The translations under genes and the position numbers were made by a program. From contig JANTHJ010000018.1 in the NCBI GenBank assembly GCA_024762475.1, forward strand, positions 1 through 39,346: DNA of 39,346 bases, in the 5' to 3' direction. Origin of the DNA: Chromatiales bacterium (GTDB taxonomy: Bacteria > Pseudomonadota > Gammaproteobacteria > Chromatiales > Chromatiaceae). Of the stretch, positions 8,206 through 17,063 are shown one piece after another; within the stretch, counting starts at the first letter, position 1; every line of letters begins with the position of its first letter. Below the pieces are notes generated by a model. It saw nothing but the letters and a program-made list of their open reading frames with translations. It searched no databases and was not told where the DNA came from.

Positions 8206-8978
8206 AACCGCCGGCAGCACCTCCCTGCAACCTGCACGGCCTGAACGTGCTCGTCACCCGGCCTGCCGAACAGGCCGCCGACTTCTCGGAGATGATCTCC
8301 GCCGCGCATGGCCGACCGGTGGGCTTTCCCGCCCTAGAGATCCTCGGGCCCGAAGACAAGCAGCAGGTGCGCGAGCAGCTGAAGGACCTGAGCAGAATGA
8401 ACCTGCTGATCTTTGTCAGCGCCAATGCAGTACGCTATGCCTTCCCCCTGCTGCCCGACCAGATCCCACTGGATCTGCGCGTCGCGGCCGTGGGCAAGGC
8501 GACCGCGCGCGCCCTGCAGGAGGTCGGCCTCGATCCCACCCTGGTACCCGAATCGTCATACGACAGCGAGGGACTGCTCGCCCTGCCCGCCCTGCAGGAC
8601 GTGAAGGGTTGGCGCGTCCTGATCGTGCGCGGCGATGGCGGTCGCGAGCACCTGCGCGAGACCCTGGAGGCCCGCGGCGCCTCGGTCGAGTACGTGGGGG
8701 TGTACCGGCGACGCCTGCCCCGGCGTAACCCGGCCAACCTGATCGCCAACTGGGATCGCCTGGTGGACGTGGTCACGGTGACCAGTGTGCAGGTGCTCGA
8801 CAACCTGTTCACCCTGCTCGGGGAAGCCGGCGCCAACCAGCTCCGGCAGACACCCCTGGTAGTTGCCAGCCAGCGGATTGCGACCCGGGCGGCCGGAAGG
8901 GGCTGCCAGCAGGTCCTGGTGTCTCCCTCTGCCCTGGATCGTGACATGCTGGCGACACTCTGCGACCTGGCCGAATGA
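8202..8978 (+). CDS. hemD: Uroporphyrinogen-III synthase
   Basis: HemD closes and inverts ring D of hydroxymethylbilane to give uroporphyrinogen III, the branch point to heme, siroheme and cobalamin. The 258-residue product has the family's low sequence conservation but clear hallmarks: [12 protein letters not shown] near the N-terminus, [44 protein letters not shown], and [12 protein letters not shown] toward the C-terminus. The two-lobed pattern matches the fold. Translation is coupled to hemC by the four-base overlap at 8202-8205. The next gene, hemX, starts 62 bases after its stop. Confidence 0.94.
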   Translation: MKPPAAPPCNLHGLNVLVTRPAEQAADFSEMISAAHGRPVGFPALEILGPEDKQQVREQLKDLSRMNLLIFVSANAVRYAFPLLPDQIPLDLRVAAVGKATARALQEVGLDPTLVPESSYDSEGLLALPALQDVKGWRVLIVRGDGGREHLRETLEARGASVEYVGVYRRRLPRRNPANLIANWDRLVDVVTVTSVQVLDNLFTLLGEAGANQLRQTPLVVASQRIATRAAGRGCQQVLVSPSALDRDMLATLCDLAE

Positions 8979-9040
8979 CAAGACGACCAGGGGCAGGTTT
9001 GCTAGTCTTGAGCGCATAACAATTACCATTGAGCCACCGA

Positions 9041-10291
9041 ATGACTGAGGACAAAGAAAAGGCCGGCGTGGTCATCGATGTCGAGCCCGAGCCGGAAATG
9101 CCACCCACGGAAGAACCGGCAAACCCAGACGAACCCCCGCCCCCCCCTGCCAAGGGTCAGCGCGCCCCGTTGATCGTGGCCGGACTGTCGCTGTTGCTGG
9201 TCGTGGTCGCCCTGGCAATGGCCTATCGATATACCCGCGAGGCGGCGAACGATCTGGCCCGCATCCAGCAGACCCTGCAGCAGAGCCTGGAGCAGCAGCA
9301 GGCACTGCAGAATCGTCTCGCCGAGGCCAACCAGGCGCTTGCCGGGCAGACCGAGCGGCTGAATCGCCAGGAGCAAAAGATCACCGATCAGGAAAAGCTG
9401 ATCGCACAGGCGAAACAGCAGTTCGCCGAACAGGGACAGGCCCTCGACTCGGAACGCGAGAAGATGGAGCAGCGTGAGGCCGAGTTGCGCGCCGCCGTGT
9501 CGGATGTGCACAAGCGGGTCGGCGCCTCCGGCACCCAATGGATGGTGGCCGAGGCGGAATACCTGCTACGCCTGGCCAACGAGCGGCTCAATCTGGCGCG
9601 CGACGTGCAGACCGCGCGTGCCGCCATGCTGCTCGCCGATCAGCGCCTGCGCGACACCGGCGACCCCGGCTGGAATGGCGTGCGCGAGCAGATCGCCCGC
9701 GACATCGCCGCCCTCGACGCCGCCGACCTTCCCGACCTGCCGGGTATCTCTGCGCGCCTCTCGGCCCTGGCAGAGCAGGTGCCGCAGCTCAAGCTGGCCG
9801 GCGCCACCCTCGGTGGCACACCCCGTCGCGCCCCTGAGCCGGCGGCCGGCACCCCGCGCGAGGCCCGCAGCTGGGACACGCTACTGGACGACCTGTGGCA
9901 AGGATTCAAACAGACGGTGCGGATCCGGCGCAACGACAAGCCCGTGCAGGCCATGCTGCCGCCCGAACAGCAGTACTTCCTGTACGAGAACCTGCGCCTG
10001 CATCTGGAGGGCGCACGCCTGGCCGCGCTGCGGGGCGACGAGCGCCTCTATCACGACAGCCTGACCGAGGTACGGCGGGCCCTGGATCAATATTTCGATC
10101 CCCGCGACGCGCTCACCCGCAAGCTTCACGAGGCGGTGACCGACCTGGAACGCCAGCGTGTCCACCCCCCGCTGCCCGATATCAGCGGCTCGCTGAGCGC
10201 ACTCCAGGCACGGGAAAAACTGATGGCCGACCTCGGCCGGCCGATCACTCCCGAGTCGCCGGCAGCCGAGAAGAAGGAGTCGGGCCAGTGA
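9041..10291 (+). CDS. hemX: HemX, membrane-anchored uroporphyrinogen-III C-methyltransferase-like protein
   Basis: A 416-residue member of the proteobacterial HemX family (PF04375), which lies after hemD and is often labelled uroporphyrinogen methyltransferase although it lacks the SAM-binding domain of CysG/CobA. The order is: acidic, proline-rich N-terminus (15-36), one transmembrane helix (about 43-62), a long Gln/Glu-rich coiled coil (about 67-160), then a mostly helical C-terminal domain. A scaffold role for heme-synthesis enzymes is a common inference. I chose ATG 9041 over the in-frame TTG 9029, though neither has a strong ribosome-binding site. The stop overlaps the hemY GTG start at 10288-10291. 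Confidence 0.9.
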   Translation: MTEDKEKAGVVIDVEPEPEMPPTEEPANPDEPPPPPAKGQRAPLIVAGLSLLLVVVALAMAYRYTREAANDLARIQQTLQQSLEQQQALQNRLAEANQALAGQTERLNRQEQKITDQEKLIAQAKQQFAEQGQALDSEREKMEQREAELRAAVSDVHKRVGASGTQWMVAEAEYLLRLANERLNLARDVQTARAAMLLADQRLRDTGDPGWNGVREQIARDIAALDAADLPDLPGISARLSALAEQVPQLKLAGATLGGTPRRAPEPAAGTPREARSWDTLLDDLWQGFKQTVRIRRNDKPVQAMLPPEQQYFLYENLRLHLEGARLAALRGDERLYHDSLTEVRRALDQYFDPRDALTRKLHEAVTDLERQRVHPPLPDISGSLSALQAREKLMADLGRPITPESPAAEKKESGQ

Positions 10292-11592
10292 GTCGCCTGA
10301 TCAAGATCTGGCTGGTGATTCTCGCCGGTGCGCTGATCGGCGTACTGGTGGCCCGTGATGCCGGTTATGTGATGCTCTCCTTCGGTCACTACACGGTGGA
10401 GATGAGCCTGGCCTTGCTGGCACTGCTGCTGGGTGTGCTGTTCGCCGGCCTGTATTTCCTGATTCGCGCCATCGTGCGCAGCCGCCAGCTGCCCCGCGAC
10501 ATCCGCTCCTGGCGGCAGCGGCGTGGGGCCCACAAGGCGCAGGAGGCCATGACCCGCGGCCTGCTGGAGATGTCCGAGGGCAACTGGCGTTCCGCCGAGC
10601 GCCGCCTGGTGCGCTATGCCGAGCAATCCGAGACCCCCCTGCTCAATTATCTGGTTGCGGCCCGTGCCGCCCAGCTGCAGGGCGCACACGACCGACGCGA
10701 CGCCTATATCCGGCTCGCCCACGAGCACATGCCCTCCGCCGATGTTGCGGTCAGCCTGACCCAGGCCGAGCTGCAGCTGGCCGACCATCAGCTCGAACAG
10801 GCCCTCGCGACCCTGCGCCACCTGCGCCAGGTGGCGCCCAAGCACACCTACGTGCTGCGTCTGCTGCGTCGGCTGTACGAACAGCTCGGCGATTGGGAAC
10901 ACCTGCGTGAGCTCATCCCGGAACTGCGCCGGGCCAAGGTGGTGCCCGCCGACGAACTGCTCCAGCTCGAGGTGAAGACCCACCGCAAGCTGCTGGAACA
11001 GGCCTTTTTGAGCAAGGATGCACGCGATCTCGACCGCGCCTGGGCCGGCGTCCCCAAGCCCGTGCGGGCCGACCCCGAGCTGGCGGGCGACTATGCCGGC
11101 TACCTGCAGGAGCGCGGTCGCGACGAAGAGGCCGAAAAGCTGCTGCGCGAGGCCCTGAAGCTGGGCTGGCACCCGCACCTGGTGGAGCTGTACGGCCTGC
11201 TGGACTGCGCGCAGCCCGGCAGGCAGCTTGCGCGCCTGGAGAAGTCCCTCAGGGAGCATCCCGACGAACCCATCCTGCTGCTCACCCTGGGACGCCTGAG
11301 CATGCGCGCACAGCTTTGGGGCAAGGCGCGCGCCTACCTGGAGGCGAGCATCGCCCGGGGCGGGCCGGTGGACGCCTACCGCGAGCTGGCACGCCTGCTC
11401 GAGCACATGGGCGAGGACGCCGAGGCCCTGCAGGTCTATCGCAAGGCCCTCACCAGCGAGGAGGATCGCCACGCGATTCCGCTCCCAGCGCACATCGGCC
11501 AACCCCAGGCCAACCGGCCCGTCCTCGAGGAGCCAGCGGAACCCCCACTGCCCAGCGACGTCGCCGAGCCGGCCGGCGGCGGCAACGCCTGA
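10288..11592 (+). CDS. hemY: HemY, inner-membrane protein with TPR repeats
   Basis: This is proteobacterial HemY (not the Bacillus protoporphyrinogen oxidase of the same name), a membrane protein of the hem cluster thought to help assemble late heme synthesis. The 434 residues begin with two transmembrane helices (about 5-22 and 40-60), then a cytosolic tetratricopeptide-rich region (about 90-400) with repeated helix pairs such as [20 protein letters not shown] and [20 protein letters not shown]. The start is GTG 10288, overlapping the hemX stop and preceded by AAGGAG at 10274-10279. The open frame extends far upstream to 9895 within hemX, but that portion is only a shadow frame. The tail after residue 395 is Pro-, Ala- and Glu-rich and probably disordered. 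Confidence 0.92.
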   Translation: MSRLIKIWLVILAGALIGVLVARDAGYVMLSFGHYTVEMSLALLALLLGVLFAGLYFLIRAIVRSRQLPRDIRSWRQRRGAHKAQEAMTRGLLEMSEGNWRSAERRLVRYAEQSETPLLNYLVAARAAQLQGAHDRRDAYIRLAHEHMPSADVAVSLTQAELQLADHQLEQALATLRHLRQVAPKHTYVLRLLRRLYEQLGDWEHLRELIPELRRAKVVPADELLQLEVKTHRKLLEQAFLSKDARDLDRAWAGVPKPVRADPELAGDYAGYLQERGRDEEAEKLLREALKLGWHPHLVELYGLLDCAQPGRQLARLEKSLREHPDEPILLLTLGRLSMRAQLWGKARAYLEASIARGGPVDAYRELARLLEHMGEDAEALQVYRKALTSEEDRHAIPLPAHIGQPQANRPVLEEPAEPPLPSDVAEPAGGGNA

Positions 11593-11609
11593 CCGGGGGA
11601 AACACCGGC

Positions 11610-13073
11610 ATGCAGTACCGCGACCTTCGTGACTTCATCTCCCAGCTGGAGAAGCGTGGCCAGTTGAAGCGCATACAGACCGAGGTCGACCCCGCCCTGG
11701 AGATGACCGAGATCTGCGATCGGGTGCTGCGCGCCGGCGGCCCGGCGATCCTGTTCGAGAACCCCAAGGGGCACGACATTCCCGTGTTGGCCAACCTGTT
11801 CGGCACCCCCGAGCGGGTGGCACTGGGCATGGGCGAGGAGTCGGTCGAGGCCCTGCGCGAGGTGGGCCGGCTGTTGGCGATGCTCAAGGAACCCGACCCG
11901 CCCAAGGGCATGAAGGACGCCTGGGAGAAACTGCCGATCTTCCGCAAGGTGCTCGACATGGCGCCCAAGCAGATCAAGGGGGCTCCCTGTCAGCAGCAGG
12001 CGCTGGAGGGCGACGCGGTCGACCTGTCCCGCCTGCCGGTGCAGACCTGCTGGCCGGAGGACGCGGGGCCGCTGATCACCTGGGGCCTGGTGATCACCCG
12101 CGGGCCGCACAAGCCGCGCCAGAACCTGGGCATCTACCGCATGCAGGTGATCGGCCGCAATCGGGTGATCATGCGCTGGCTGGCGCATCGCGGCGGCGCG
12201 CTGGATTTTCGCGAATGGCAGCAGGCCCATCCGGGCGAGCCCTTTCCGGTAAGTGTCGCGTTGGGCGCCGACCCGGCCACCATTTTGGGGGCGGTCACCC
12301 CGGTCCCGGACAGTCTCTCGGAGTATGCCTTTGCGGGCCTGCTGCGCGGCAGCCGTACCGAGGTGGCCAGGAGCATCGGCAACGACCTGCAGGTGCCGGC
12401 CTCGTCCGAGTTCATCCTGGAAGGGGTCATCCACCCGGACGACACCGCCCCGGAGGGCCCCTTCGGCGACCATACCGGCTACTACAACGAGGTGGAGGCG
12501 TTCCCGGTCTTCACCATCGAGCGCATCACCCACCGGCACAATCCCGTCTACCACAGCACCTACACCGGGCGCCCGCCGGACGAGCCGGCCATCCTCGGAG
12601 TCGCGCTCAACGAGGTGTTCGTGCCGCTGCTGCAGAAGCAGTTTCCCGAGATCAGCGACTTCTATCTGCCGCCCGAGGGCTGTTCCTACCGGATGGCCGT
12701 GGTGAGCATGAAGAAGCAATACCCAGGGCATGCCAAGCGAGTGATGTTCGGCGTCTGGTCCTTTCTGCGCCAGTTCATGTACACCAAGTTCGTGATCGTG
12801 ACCGACGACGATGTGAACGTGCGCGACTGGAACGACGTGATCTGGGCCATGACCACGCGCATGGACCCGGCGCGCGACACCCTGATCGTCGAGAACACCC
12901 CCATCGACTACCTGGACTTCGCCTCGCCGGTCTCGGGCCTGGGCGGCAAGATCGGCTTCGACGCCACCAACAAATGGCCGGGTGAGACCGACCGCGAATG
13001 GGGCCGACCGATCCGCATGAGCGACGAGGTCAAGGCGCGGGTCGACGCCCTGTGGAGCGAACTCGGACTCTGA
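11610..13073 (+). CDS. ubiD: 4-hydroxy-3-polyprenylbenzoate decarboxylase
   Basis: UbiD removes the ring carboxylate in ubiquinone synthesis, using the prenylated flavin made by UbiX; no ubiX is in this window. The product has 487 residues, close to E. coli UbiD (497). Landmarks are the N-terminal [20 protein letters not shown], the cofactor and metal region [31 protein letters not shown], the [12 protein letters not shown] segment, and the C-terminal [13 protein letters not shown] 11610 lies 17 bases after the hemY stop with a GGGGGA sequence before it. It sits between heme genes and an unassigned methyltransferase. The other ubi genes (ubiE, ubiJ, ubiB) are 14-16 kb away. Confidence 0.95.
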   Translation: MQYRDLRDFISQLEKRGQLKRIQTEVDPALEMTEICDRVLRAGGPAILFENPKGHDIPVLANLFGTPERVALGMGEESVEALREVGRLLAMLKEPDPPKGMKDAWEKLPIFRKVLDMAPKQIKGAPCQQQALEGDAVDLSRLPVQTCWPEDAGPLITWGLVITRGPHKPRQNLGIYRMQVIGRNRVIMRWLAHRGGALDFREWQQAHPGEPFPVSVALGADPATILGAVTPVPDSLSEYAFAGLLRGSRTEVARSIGNDLQVPASSEFILEGVIHPDDTAPEGPFGDHTGYYNEVEAFPVFTIERITHRHNPVYHSTYTGRPPDEPAILGVALNEVFVPLLQKQFPEISDFYLPPEGCSYRMAVVSMKKQYPGHAKRVMFGVWSFLRQFMYTKFVIVTDDDVNVRDWNDVIWAMTTRMDPARDTLIVENTPIDYLDFASPVSGLGGKIGFDATNKWPGETDREWGRPIRMSDEVKARVDALWSELGL

Positions 13074-13092
13074 CCTGGGCCATAATGGGGCC

Positions 13093-13770
13093 ATGCAACG
13101 TATTCCCGAACCCGAGGAGCTGATGGACGCGCCAGAGCAGGCCGCTGCCTATGCCGGTGCGGACTTCAGCGAGCCCAACCAGCTGTTCGTCGAGCTGATC
13201 GAGGCGCAGGCCGGCGCACCGCTGCGTGGGGAGGCGCTGGACCTGGGCTGCGGCCCGGGAGATATCGCCCTGGACCTGCTGCGGCGTCACCCCGAGCTGA
13301 GGATCACGGCATTGGATGGTGCCGCAGCGATGCTGGCACATGCCCGGCAGCGCCTGGTACAGGCACCCGAACTGGGGCCGCGCCTGGCGCTGCGCTGCGC
13401 CACACTGCCCGATGCAGACCTGCCGGCCGCGGCCTTCGATTTCGTACTGAGCAACAGCCTGCTGCACCACCTGCGCGAGCCGGCCGTTCTTTGGCACACC
13501 CTCGCCCGCTGCGCCCGACCCGGGGCCCAGGTCCTGTTGATGGACCTGGCGCGCCCGGCCTCGCCCGCCGAGGCCGAGGCACTGGTGCAGACCCATGCGG
13601 CCGATGCCCCGCCGATTTTGCAACGCGACTTCTACAACTCGCTGCTGGCCGCCTACACCGTCGCAGAGGTCGAGGCGCAGCTGGCGGCGAACGGCCTTGC
13701 AGAGCTGTCGGTGGAGAGGGTGAGCGACCGGCACCTGGCGATCCGCGGCCGATGGGGGGAGGCGGCATGA
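13093..13770 (+). CDS. Class I SAM-dependent methyltransferase, substrate unknown
   Basis: A 225-residue soluble protein with a Rossmann-type methyltransferase fold. Motif I is [14 protein letters not shown] (50-63), motif II is [11 protein letters not shown] with the acidic residue that binds the SAM ribose, and a post-II segment reads [13 protein letters not shown]. This is the UbiE/UbiG-like Methyltransf_11/25 class, but the sequence does not match UbiE (present separately) or UbiG closely enough to name it. It lies 19 bases after ubiD and overlaps dapF as ATGA (13767-13770). Proximity to ubiD makes a ubiquinone-related role possible but unproven. The start ATG 13093 has only a weak upstream signal. 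Confidence 0.85.
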   Translation: MQRIPEPEELMDAPEQAAAYAGADFSEPNQLFVELIEAQAGAPLRGEALDLGCGPGDIALDLLRRHPELRITALDGAAAMLAHARQRLVQAPELGPRLALRCATLPDADLPAAAFDFVLSNSLLHHLREPAVLWHTLARCARPGAQVLLMDLARPASPAEAEALVQTHAADAPPILQRDFYNSLLAAYTVAEVEAQLAANGLAELSVERVSDRHLAIRGRWGEAA

Positions 13771-14597
13771 GGCTGCATTTCACCAAGATGCAGGGCCTGG
13801 GCAACGACTTCGTGGTGATCGACGCCACTCGATCGCCGGTCGCGCTGACTCCGGACCAGCTGCGCCACCTGGCCGACCGGCGTTTCGGCGTCGGCTGCGA
13901 CCAGATCCTGCTGGTGGAGTCGCCCCGCGATGCGCAAACCGATTTCTACTACCGCATCTTCAACGCCGATGCCTCCGAGGTGGAACAATGCGGCAACGGC
14001 GCGCGCTGCTTCGCCCGTTACGTGCGCGACCATGGCCTGACCGACAAGGACCAGATCCCGGTCGGCACCGCCGGCGGCCCCATCACCCTCTACCTGGAAC
14101 CGGACGGTCAGGTGCGGGTCAACATGGGGCCCCCGGTGTTCGAGCCGCAGGCCCTGCCCTTCGACGCGCCCGCGCGGGCGTCCGCCTATCGCCTCGAGAC
14201 CCCGCAGGGCGAGGTCGAGATCGGCGCGGTGTCCATGGGCAATCCGCATGCGGTGTTGCGGGTGGAGGATGTGGCCAACGCGCCTGTGGAAACCCTCGGC
14301 CCCGCAATCGAACACCATCCGCGCTTCCCGCAGCGGGTCAATGTCGGCTTCATGGCGGTCCGCGATCGCAGTGAGATCGACCTGCGGGTCCATGAGCGGG
14401 GCGCCGGCGAGACCCTGGCCTGTGGCACCGGCGCCTGCGCGGCGGTGGTGATCGGGCGGCTCTGGGGCCTGCTGGAAGAGCGTGTGCAGGTCCACCTGCG
14501 CGGCGGGGATCTTGTGATAAGCTGGCACGGAGAGGGCGAGCCGGTGTGGATGACCGGTCCCGCCGAAGCGGTTTTCGAGGGCGATATCGAGCTATGA
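13767..14597 (+). CDS. dapF: Diaminopimelate epimerase
   Basis: DapF turns LL-diaminopimelate into the meso form for peptidoglycan and lysine synthesis; it is a PLP-independent two-base racemase. The 276 residues match the family length. The N-terminus is [15 protein letters not shown]. The two catalytic cysteines are Cys75 in EQCGNGARC and Cys219 in LACGTGACA, one per lobe, with conserved surrounding residues. The start ATG 13767 overlaps the methyltransferase stop, and the dapF stop overlaps the DUF484 start in the same ATGA manner. This places it in one translationally coupled run through to xerC, an arrangement conserved in gammaproteobacteria. Confidence 0.97.
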   Translation: MRLHFTKMQGLGNDFVVIDATRSPVALTPDQLRHLADRRFGVGCDQILLVESPRDAQTDFYYRIFNADASEVEQCGNGARCFARYVRDHGLTDKDQIPVGTAGGPITLYLEPDGQVRVNMGPPVFEPQALPFDAPARASAYRLETPQGEVEIGAVSMGNPHAVLRVEDVANAPVETLGPAIEHHPRFPQRVNVGFMAVRDRSEIDLRVHERGAGETLACGTGACAAVVIGRLWGLLEERVQVHLRGGDLVISWHGEGEPVWMTGPAEAVFEGDIEL

Positions 14598-15274
14598 GCC
14601 TGAAACAGGACAAGGAAGCGGCGGACGATCTGGAGCGGACGGTAGCCGAATACCTGGTCTCGCACCCGGATTTTCTGGTACGTCACCCCGATGTGCTGGC
14701 CGAGATCGACATTCCCCATCCCACGGGCGATGCGGTCTCCCTGATCGAGCGCCAGGTGCGCACGCTGCGTGAACAGAACCACCGGTTACGGGGGCAACTC
14801 GATTCCCTGGTGTCCATCGCGCGCGAGAACGACGCGACGGCCAAGCGCTTGCATCGCCTGACCCTGACGCTGATCGAGGCGCGCAGCTTCGAAGAGGTGC
14901 TCAACACCCTGCAGGACGAGCTGCGCAACCTGTTCCAGGCGGATGCGGTCGAGATGAAACTGTTTTCCGCCGAAGAGCTGGCCTCGCATGCCGCCGAGCA
15001 CGGCCCGGCCATGTTCTCCGACTTCATCCAACGCGAACGTCCCAGCCTGGGCGAGCTGCCCGCGCGCCAGCTGGACTATCTGTTCGGCCCGCAGGCCGCC
15101 GAGACCGGCTCGGTGGCCCTGATACCCCTGCATGCCCCGCCGCTGGTGGGGGTGCTGGCGATCGGCAGTCACGACCCCGAACGCTTCCATGCAGCCAAGA
15201 GCGTGGATTTCCTCAAGCGCCTGGCCGATGTGGTCAGCGCCAGTCTGAGCGCCGTATCCAGCCCGGGGACCTGA
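14594..15274 (+). CDS. DUF484 family protein (GAF-like)
   Basis: A 226-residue cytosolic protein of the DUF484 family, almost always found between dapF and xerC. The order is a helical N-terminus ([20 protein letters not shown], about 17-36), a coiled segment rich in Arg and Gln (about 50-90) and a GAF-like domain (about 95-220) ending in [18 protein letters not shown]. No ligand is known for the family and I can see no obvious cofactor-binding cysteine pair. It is coupled to dapF by a four-base overlap and is followed three bases later by xerC. Its constant company with XerC suggests a role around chromosome dimer resolution or division, by inference only. Confidence 0.9.
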   Translation: MSLKQDKEAADDLERTVAEYLVSHPDFLVRHPDVLAEIDIPHPTGDAVSLIERQVRTLREQNHRLRGQLDSLVSIARENDATAKRLHRLTLTLIEARSFEEVLNTLQDELRNLFQADAVEMKLFSAEELASHAAEHGPAMFSDFIQRERPSLGELPARQLDYLFGPQAAETGSVALIPLHAPPLVGVLAIGSHDPERFHAAKSVDFLKRLADVVSASLSAVSSPGT

Positions 15275-15277
15275 GCC

Positions 15278-16183
15278 TTGGGCCAGGACAGGGATCACGC
15301 CTGGCTGCAGGACTACCTGGACTACCTGCGTTTCGAGCGCCGGGTTTCACCGCGCACCCTCGCCGCCTATCGGCGTGATCTCGAGGGCTACCTGGCCTGG
15401 TGCAAGCGGCATCGGCTCTCACCCTGGCAGGACGCCGACCAGCAACAGCTCCGTCGCTTCATCGCCGAGCGTCACCGCCAGGGCCTCGCCTCGCGCAGCC
15501 TGCAACGCCAACTCTCCGCGCTGCGCGGGCTGTTCCGGTTTCTGCTGCGCGAATCGCGTCTGGCGGCGAATCCTGCCGAAGGCCTGCGCGCGCCGAAGGG
15601 AGAGCAGCGCCTGCCGGCCACCCTGGATGTGGACCAGGTGGCCCGCCTGCTCGAGATCCCGGGCGATACGCCCCTGGACCGGCGCGACCGCGCCATCCTG
15701 GAGCTGTTCTACTCCAGCGGCCTGCGCCTGTCCGAACTGGCCTCGCTGGACCTGGCCCAACTGCCGCGCGAGGGCCTGCTGGAGGTGACCGGCAAGGGGG
15801 CCAAGACCCGCCGGGTGCCGGTCGGCCGCATGGCCCAGCAGGCCCTGGAGCAGTGGCTGACGGTACGGGCCGAGCTCGCCAACCCCGACGAGCCGGCGCT
15901 GTTCGTCAGCCGACGCGGCACGCGCCTGAGCCCCCGTGCCATCGAACAACGCATTGCCCAGCGGGCGCTCGAACAGGGCATGCCGCGCCACGTGCATCCG
16001 CATATGCTGCGGCACTCCTTCGCCAGCCACCTGCTCGAATCCTCAGGTGAACTGCGTGCGATTCAGGAATTGCTCGGCCATGCCGATATCGCCACCACAC
16101 AGGTCTATACGCACCTGGATTTCCAGCATCTGGCCCAGGTCTATGACCAGGCCCATCCGCGCGCCCGCAAGCGGGGCAACTGA
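15278..16183 (+). CDS. xerC: Tyrosine recombinase XerC
   Basis: XerC acts with XerD at the dif site to resolve chromosome dimers before division. The 301-residue length fits. The N-terminal SAM-like core-binding domain spans about 5-95 (YLDYLRFERRVSPRTLAAYR). The catalytic residues are all present: Arg150 in SSGLRLSEL, Lys173 in TGKGAKTR, His242 and Arg245 in HPHMLRHSFASHLL, His268 in LLGHADI and the nucleophile Tyr277 in TTQVYTHLD. The dapF-DUF484 context distinguishes it from XerD and from phage integrases. The chosen start is TTG 15278, three bases after the DUF484 stop, with only a weak GGGGA before it. No second recombinase or att-like repeat is nearby. Confidence 0.93.
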   Translation: MGQDRDHAWLQDYLDYLRFERRVSPRTLAAYRRDLEGYLAWCKRHRLSPWQDADQQQLRRFIAERHRQGLASRSLQRQLSALRGLFRFLLRESRLAANPAEGLRAPKGEQRLPATLDVDQVARLLEIPGDTPLDRRDRAILELFYSSGLRLSELASLDLAQLPREGLLEVTGKGAKTRRVPVGRMAQQALEQWLTVRAELANPDEPALFVSRRGTRLSPRAIEQRIAQRALEQGMPRHVHPHMLRHSFASHLLESSGELRAIQELLGHADIATTQVYTHLDFQHLAQVYDQAHPRARKRGN

Positions 16184-16193
16184 GGACAGCGGC

Positions 16194-17063
16194 ATGACTC
16201 CCGGAAATGGGAAGCAACGGTTCAAGCGCATCCAACTGGCACCGGGGTTCCTTGCCCTCTGGCTGGTCCTCTCCTGCGCCAGCGCATCCGCGAGCATCCT
16301 TTCCCTGGCGATCTTTCCCTACTTTTCACCCGAACAGCTGGTCACCCTGCACAAGCCGCTCAAGGACTACCTGGCCCGCGAGACGGGGCTGAAGCTACGC
16401 CTGGTCTCGGCGGCCGATTTCAAGGCCTTCAAAGGGCGTACTGCGGCTGGCCGCTACGATCTCCTGATCACCGCCCCCCACCTCGGCAGACTGGCCGAGA
16501 AGCAGGCAGGCTACCGCTGGCTGGCGGTGACCAGCAATTATTCGGAGGCGGTGTTCGTCGCGCGCCGCGACAGCGGCCCTCAGGACCTTGCAGACCTGAA
16601 AGGCCGCCGCCTGGCCCTGCCGCCTCGGCTCGCCATCATCCACCAGATGGCCCTGGAAACCCTGGAAAAAGGGGGGCTGCAAGCGGGGCGCGATGTCACG
16701 ATCGTCCCGCGCAGGTCACATGATCACGCCTTGTACGCTGTGCTTCTCGGCGAAACGGACGCAGCGGCCATCGGCCGTCCCACTTGGCTGCGCTACCGGG
16801 CGCCGGAGAAACGCTCGCTGATGGTGATCGGGCGGTCCGAGCACATTCCCGGCTTTGCCATCATGGCTCACCCTCGCCTGGCCAGCGCGACGGTAGAGCG
16901 CCTGCGCCGGGCCCTCTACGCCTTCCCGTCGACGCCCGAGGGCAAGGCCTATTTCGACGCCACCGGCCTGGAGGGCGTGCGGCCGATCACCGAGCAGGAC
17001 CTGAACCTGCTGGATCACTACCTGGCGCGTATCCGCGCAGCACGAGAGGCTAGAGGAAAGTGA
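16194..17063 (+). CDS. PhnD-like periplasmic substrate-binding protein, orphan
   Basis: A 289-residue exported protein of the phosphate/phosphonate-binding (PhnD-like, Pfam Phosphonate-bd) family. A basic start (KQRFKR) is followed by a hydrophobic signal segment (about 17-33). The mature part shows SLAIFPYFSPEQLV, YDLLITAPHLGRLAE, SEAVFVARRDS and LKGRRLALPPRLAI, the pattern of this family's two lobes. No ABC permease or ATPase gene lies near it. The gene instead overlaps a transmembrane GGDEF-EAL gene by four bases (GTGA, 17060-17063), so it more likely works as a receptor subunit than in uptake. ATG 16194 has GAGGA seven bases upstream. The ligand is unknown and need not be a phosphonate. 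Confidence 0.88.
   Translation: MTPGNGKQRFKRIQLAPGFLALWLVLSCASASASILSLAIFPYFSPEQLVTLHKPLKDYLARETGLKLRLVSAADFKAFKGRTAAGRYDLLITAPHLGRLAEKQAGYRWLAVTSNYSEAVFVARRDSGPQDLADLKGRRLALPPRLAIIHQMALETLEKGGLQAGRDVTIVPRRSHDHALYAVLLGETDAAAIGRPTWLRYRAPEKRSLMVIGRSEHIPGFAIMAHPRLASATVERLRRALYAFPSTPEGKAYFDATGLEGVRPITEQDLNLLDHYLARIRAAREARGK

Noticed and set aside
9895-10287. Extension of HemY upstream to 9895
   Set aside because: This part overlaps hemX in another frame and lacks HemY character; GTG 10288 has a good ribosome-binding site.
15278-16183. XerC-like recombinase as an integrase of a mobile island
   Set aside because: It sits in the conserved dapF-DUF484-xerC order, and no att-like direct repeats or phage genes are near.
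16194-17063. Reading the PhnD-like gene as part of a phosphonate ABC transporter
   Set aside because: No permease, ATPase or phn genes are nearby and the gene overlaps a c-di-GMP sensor.
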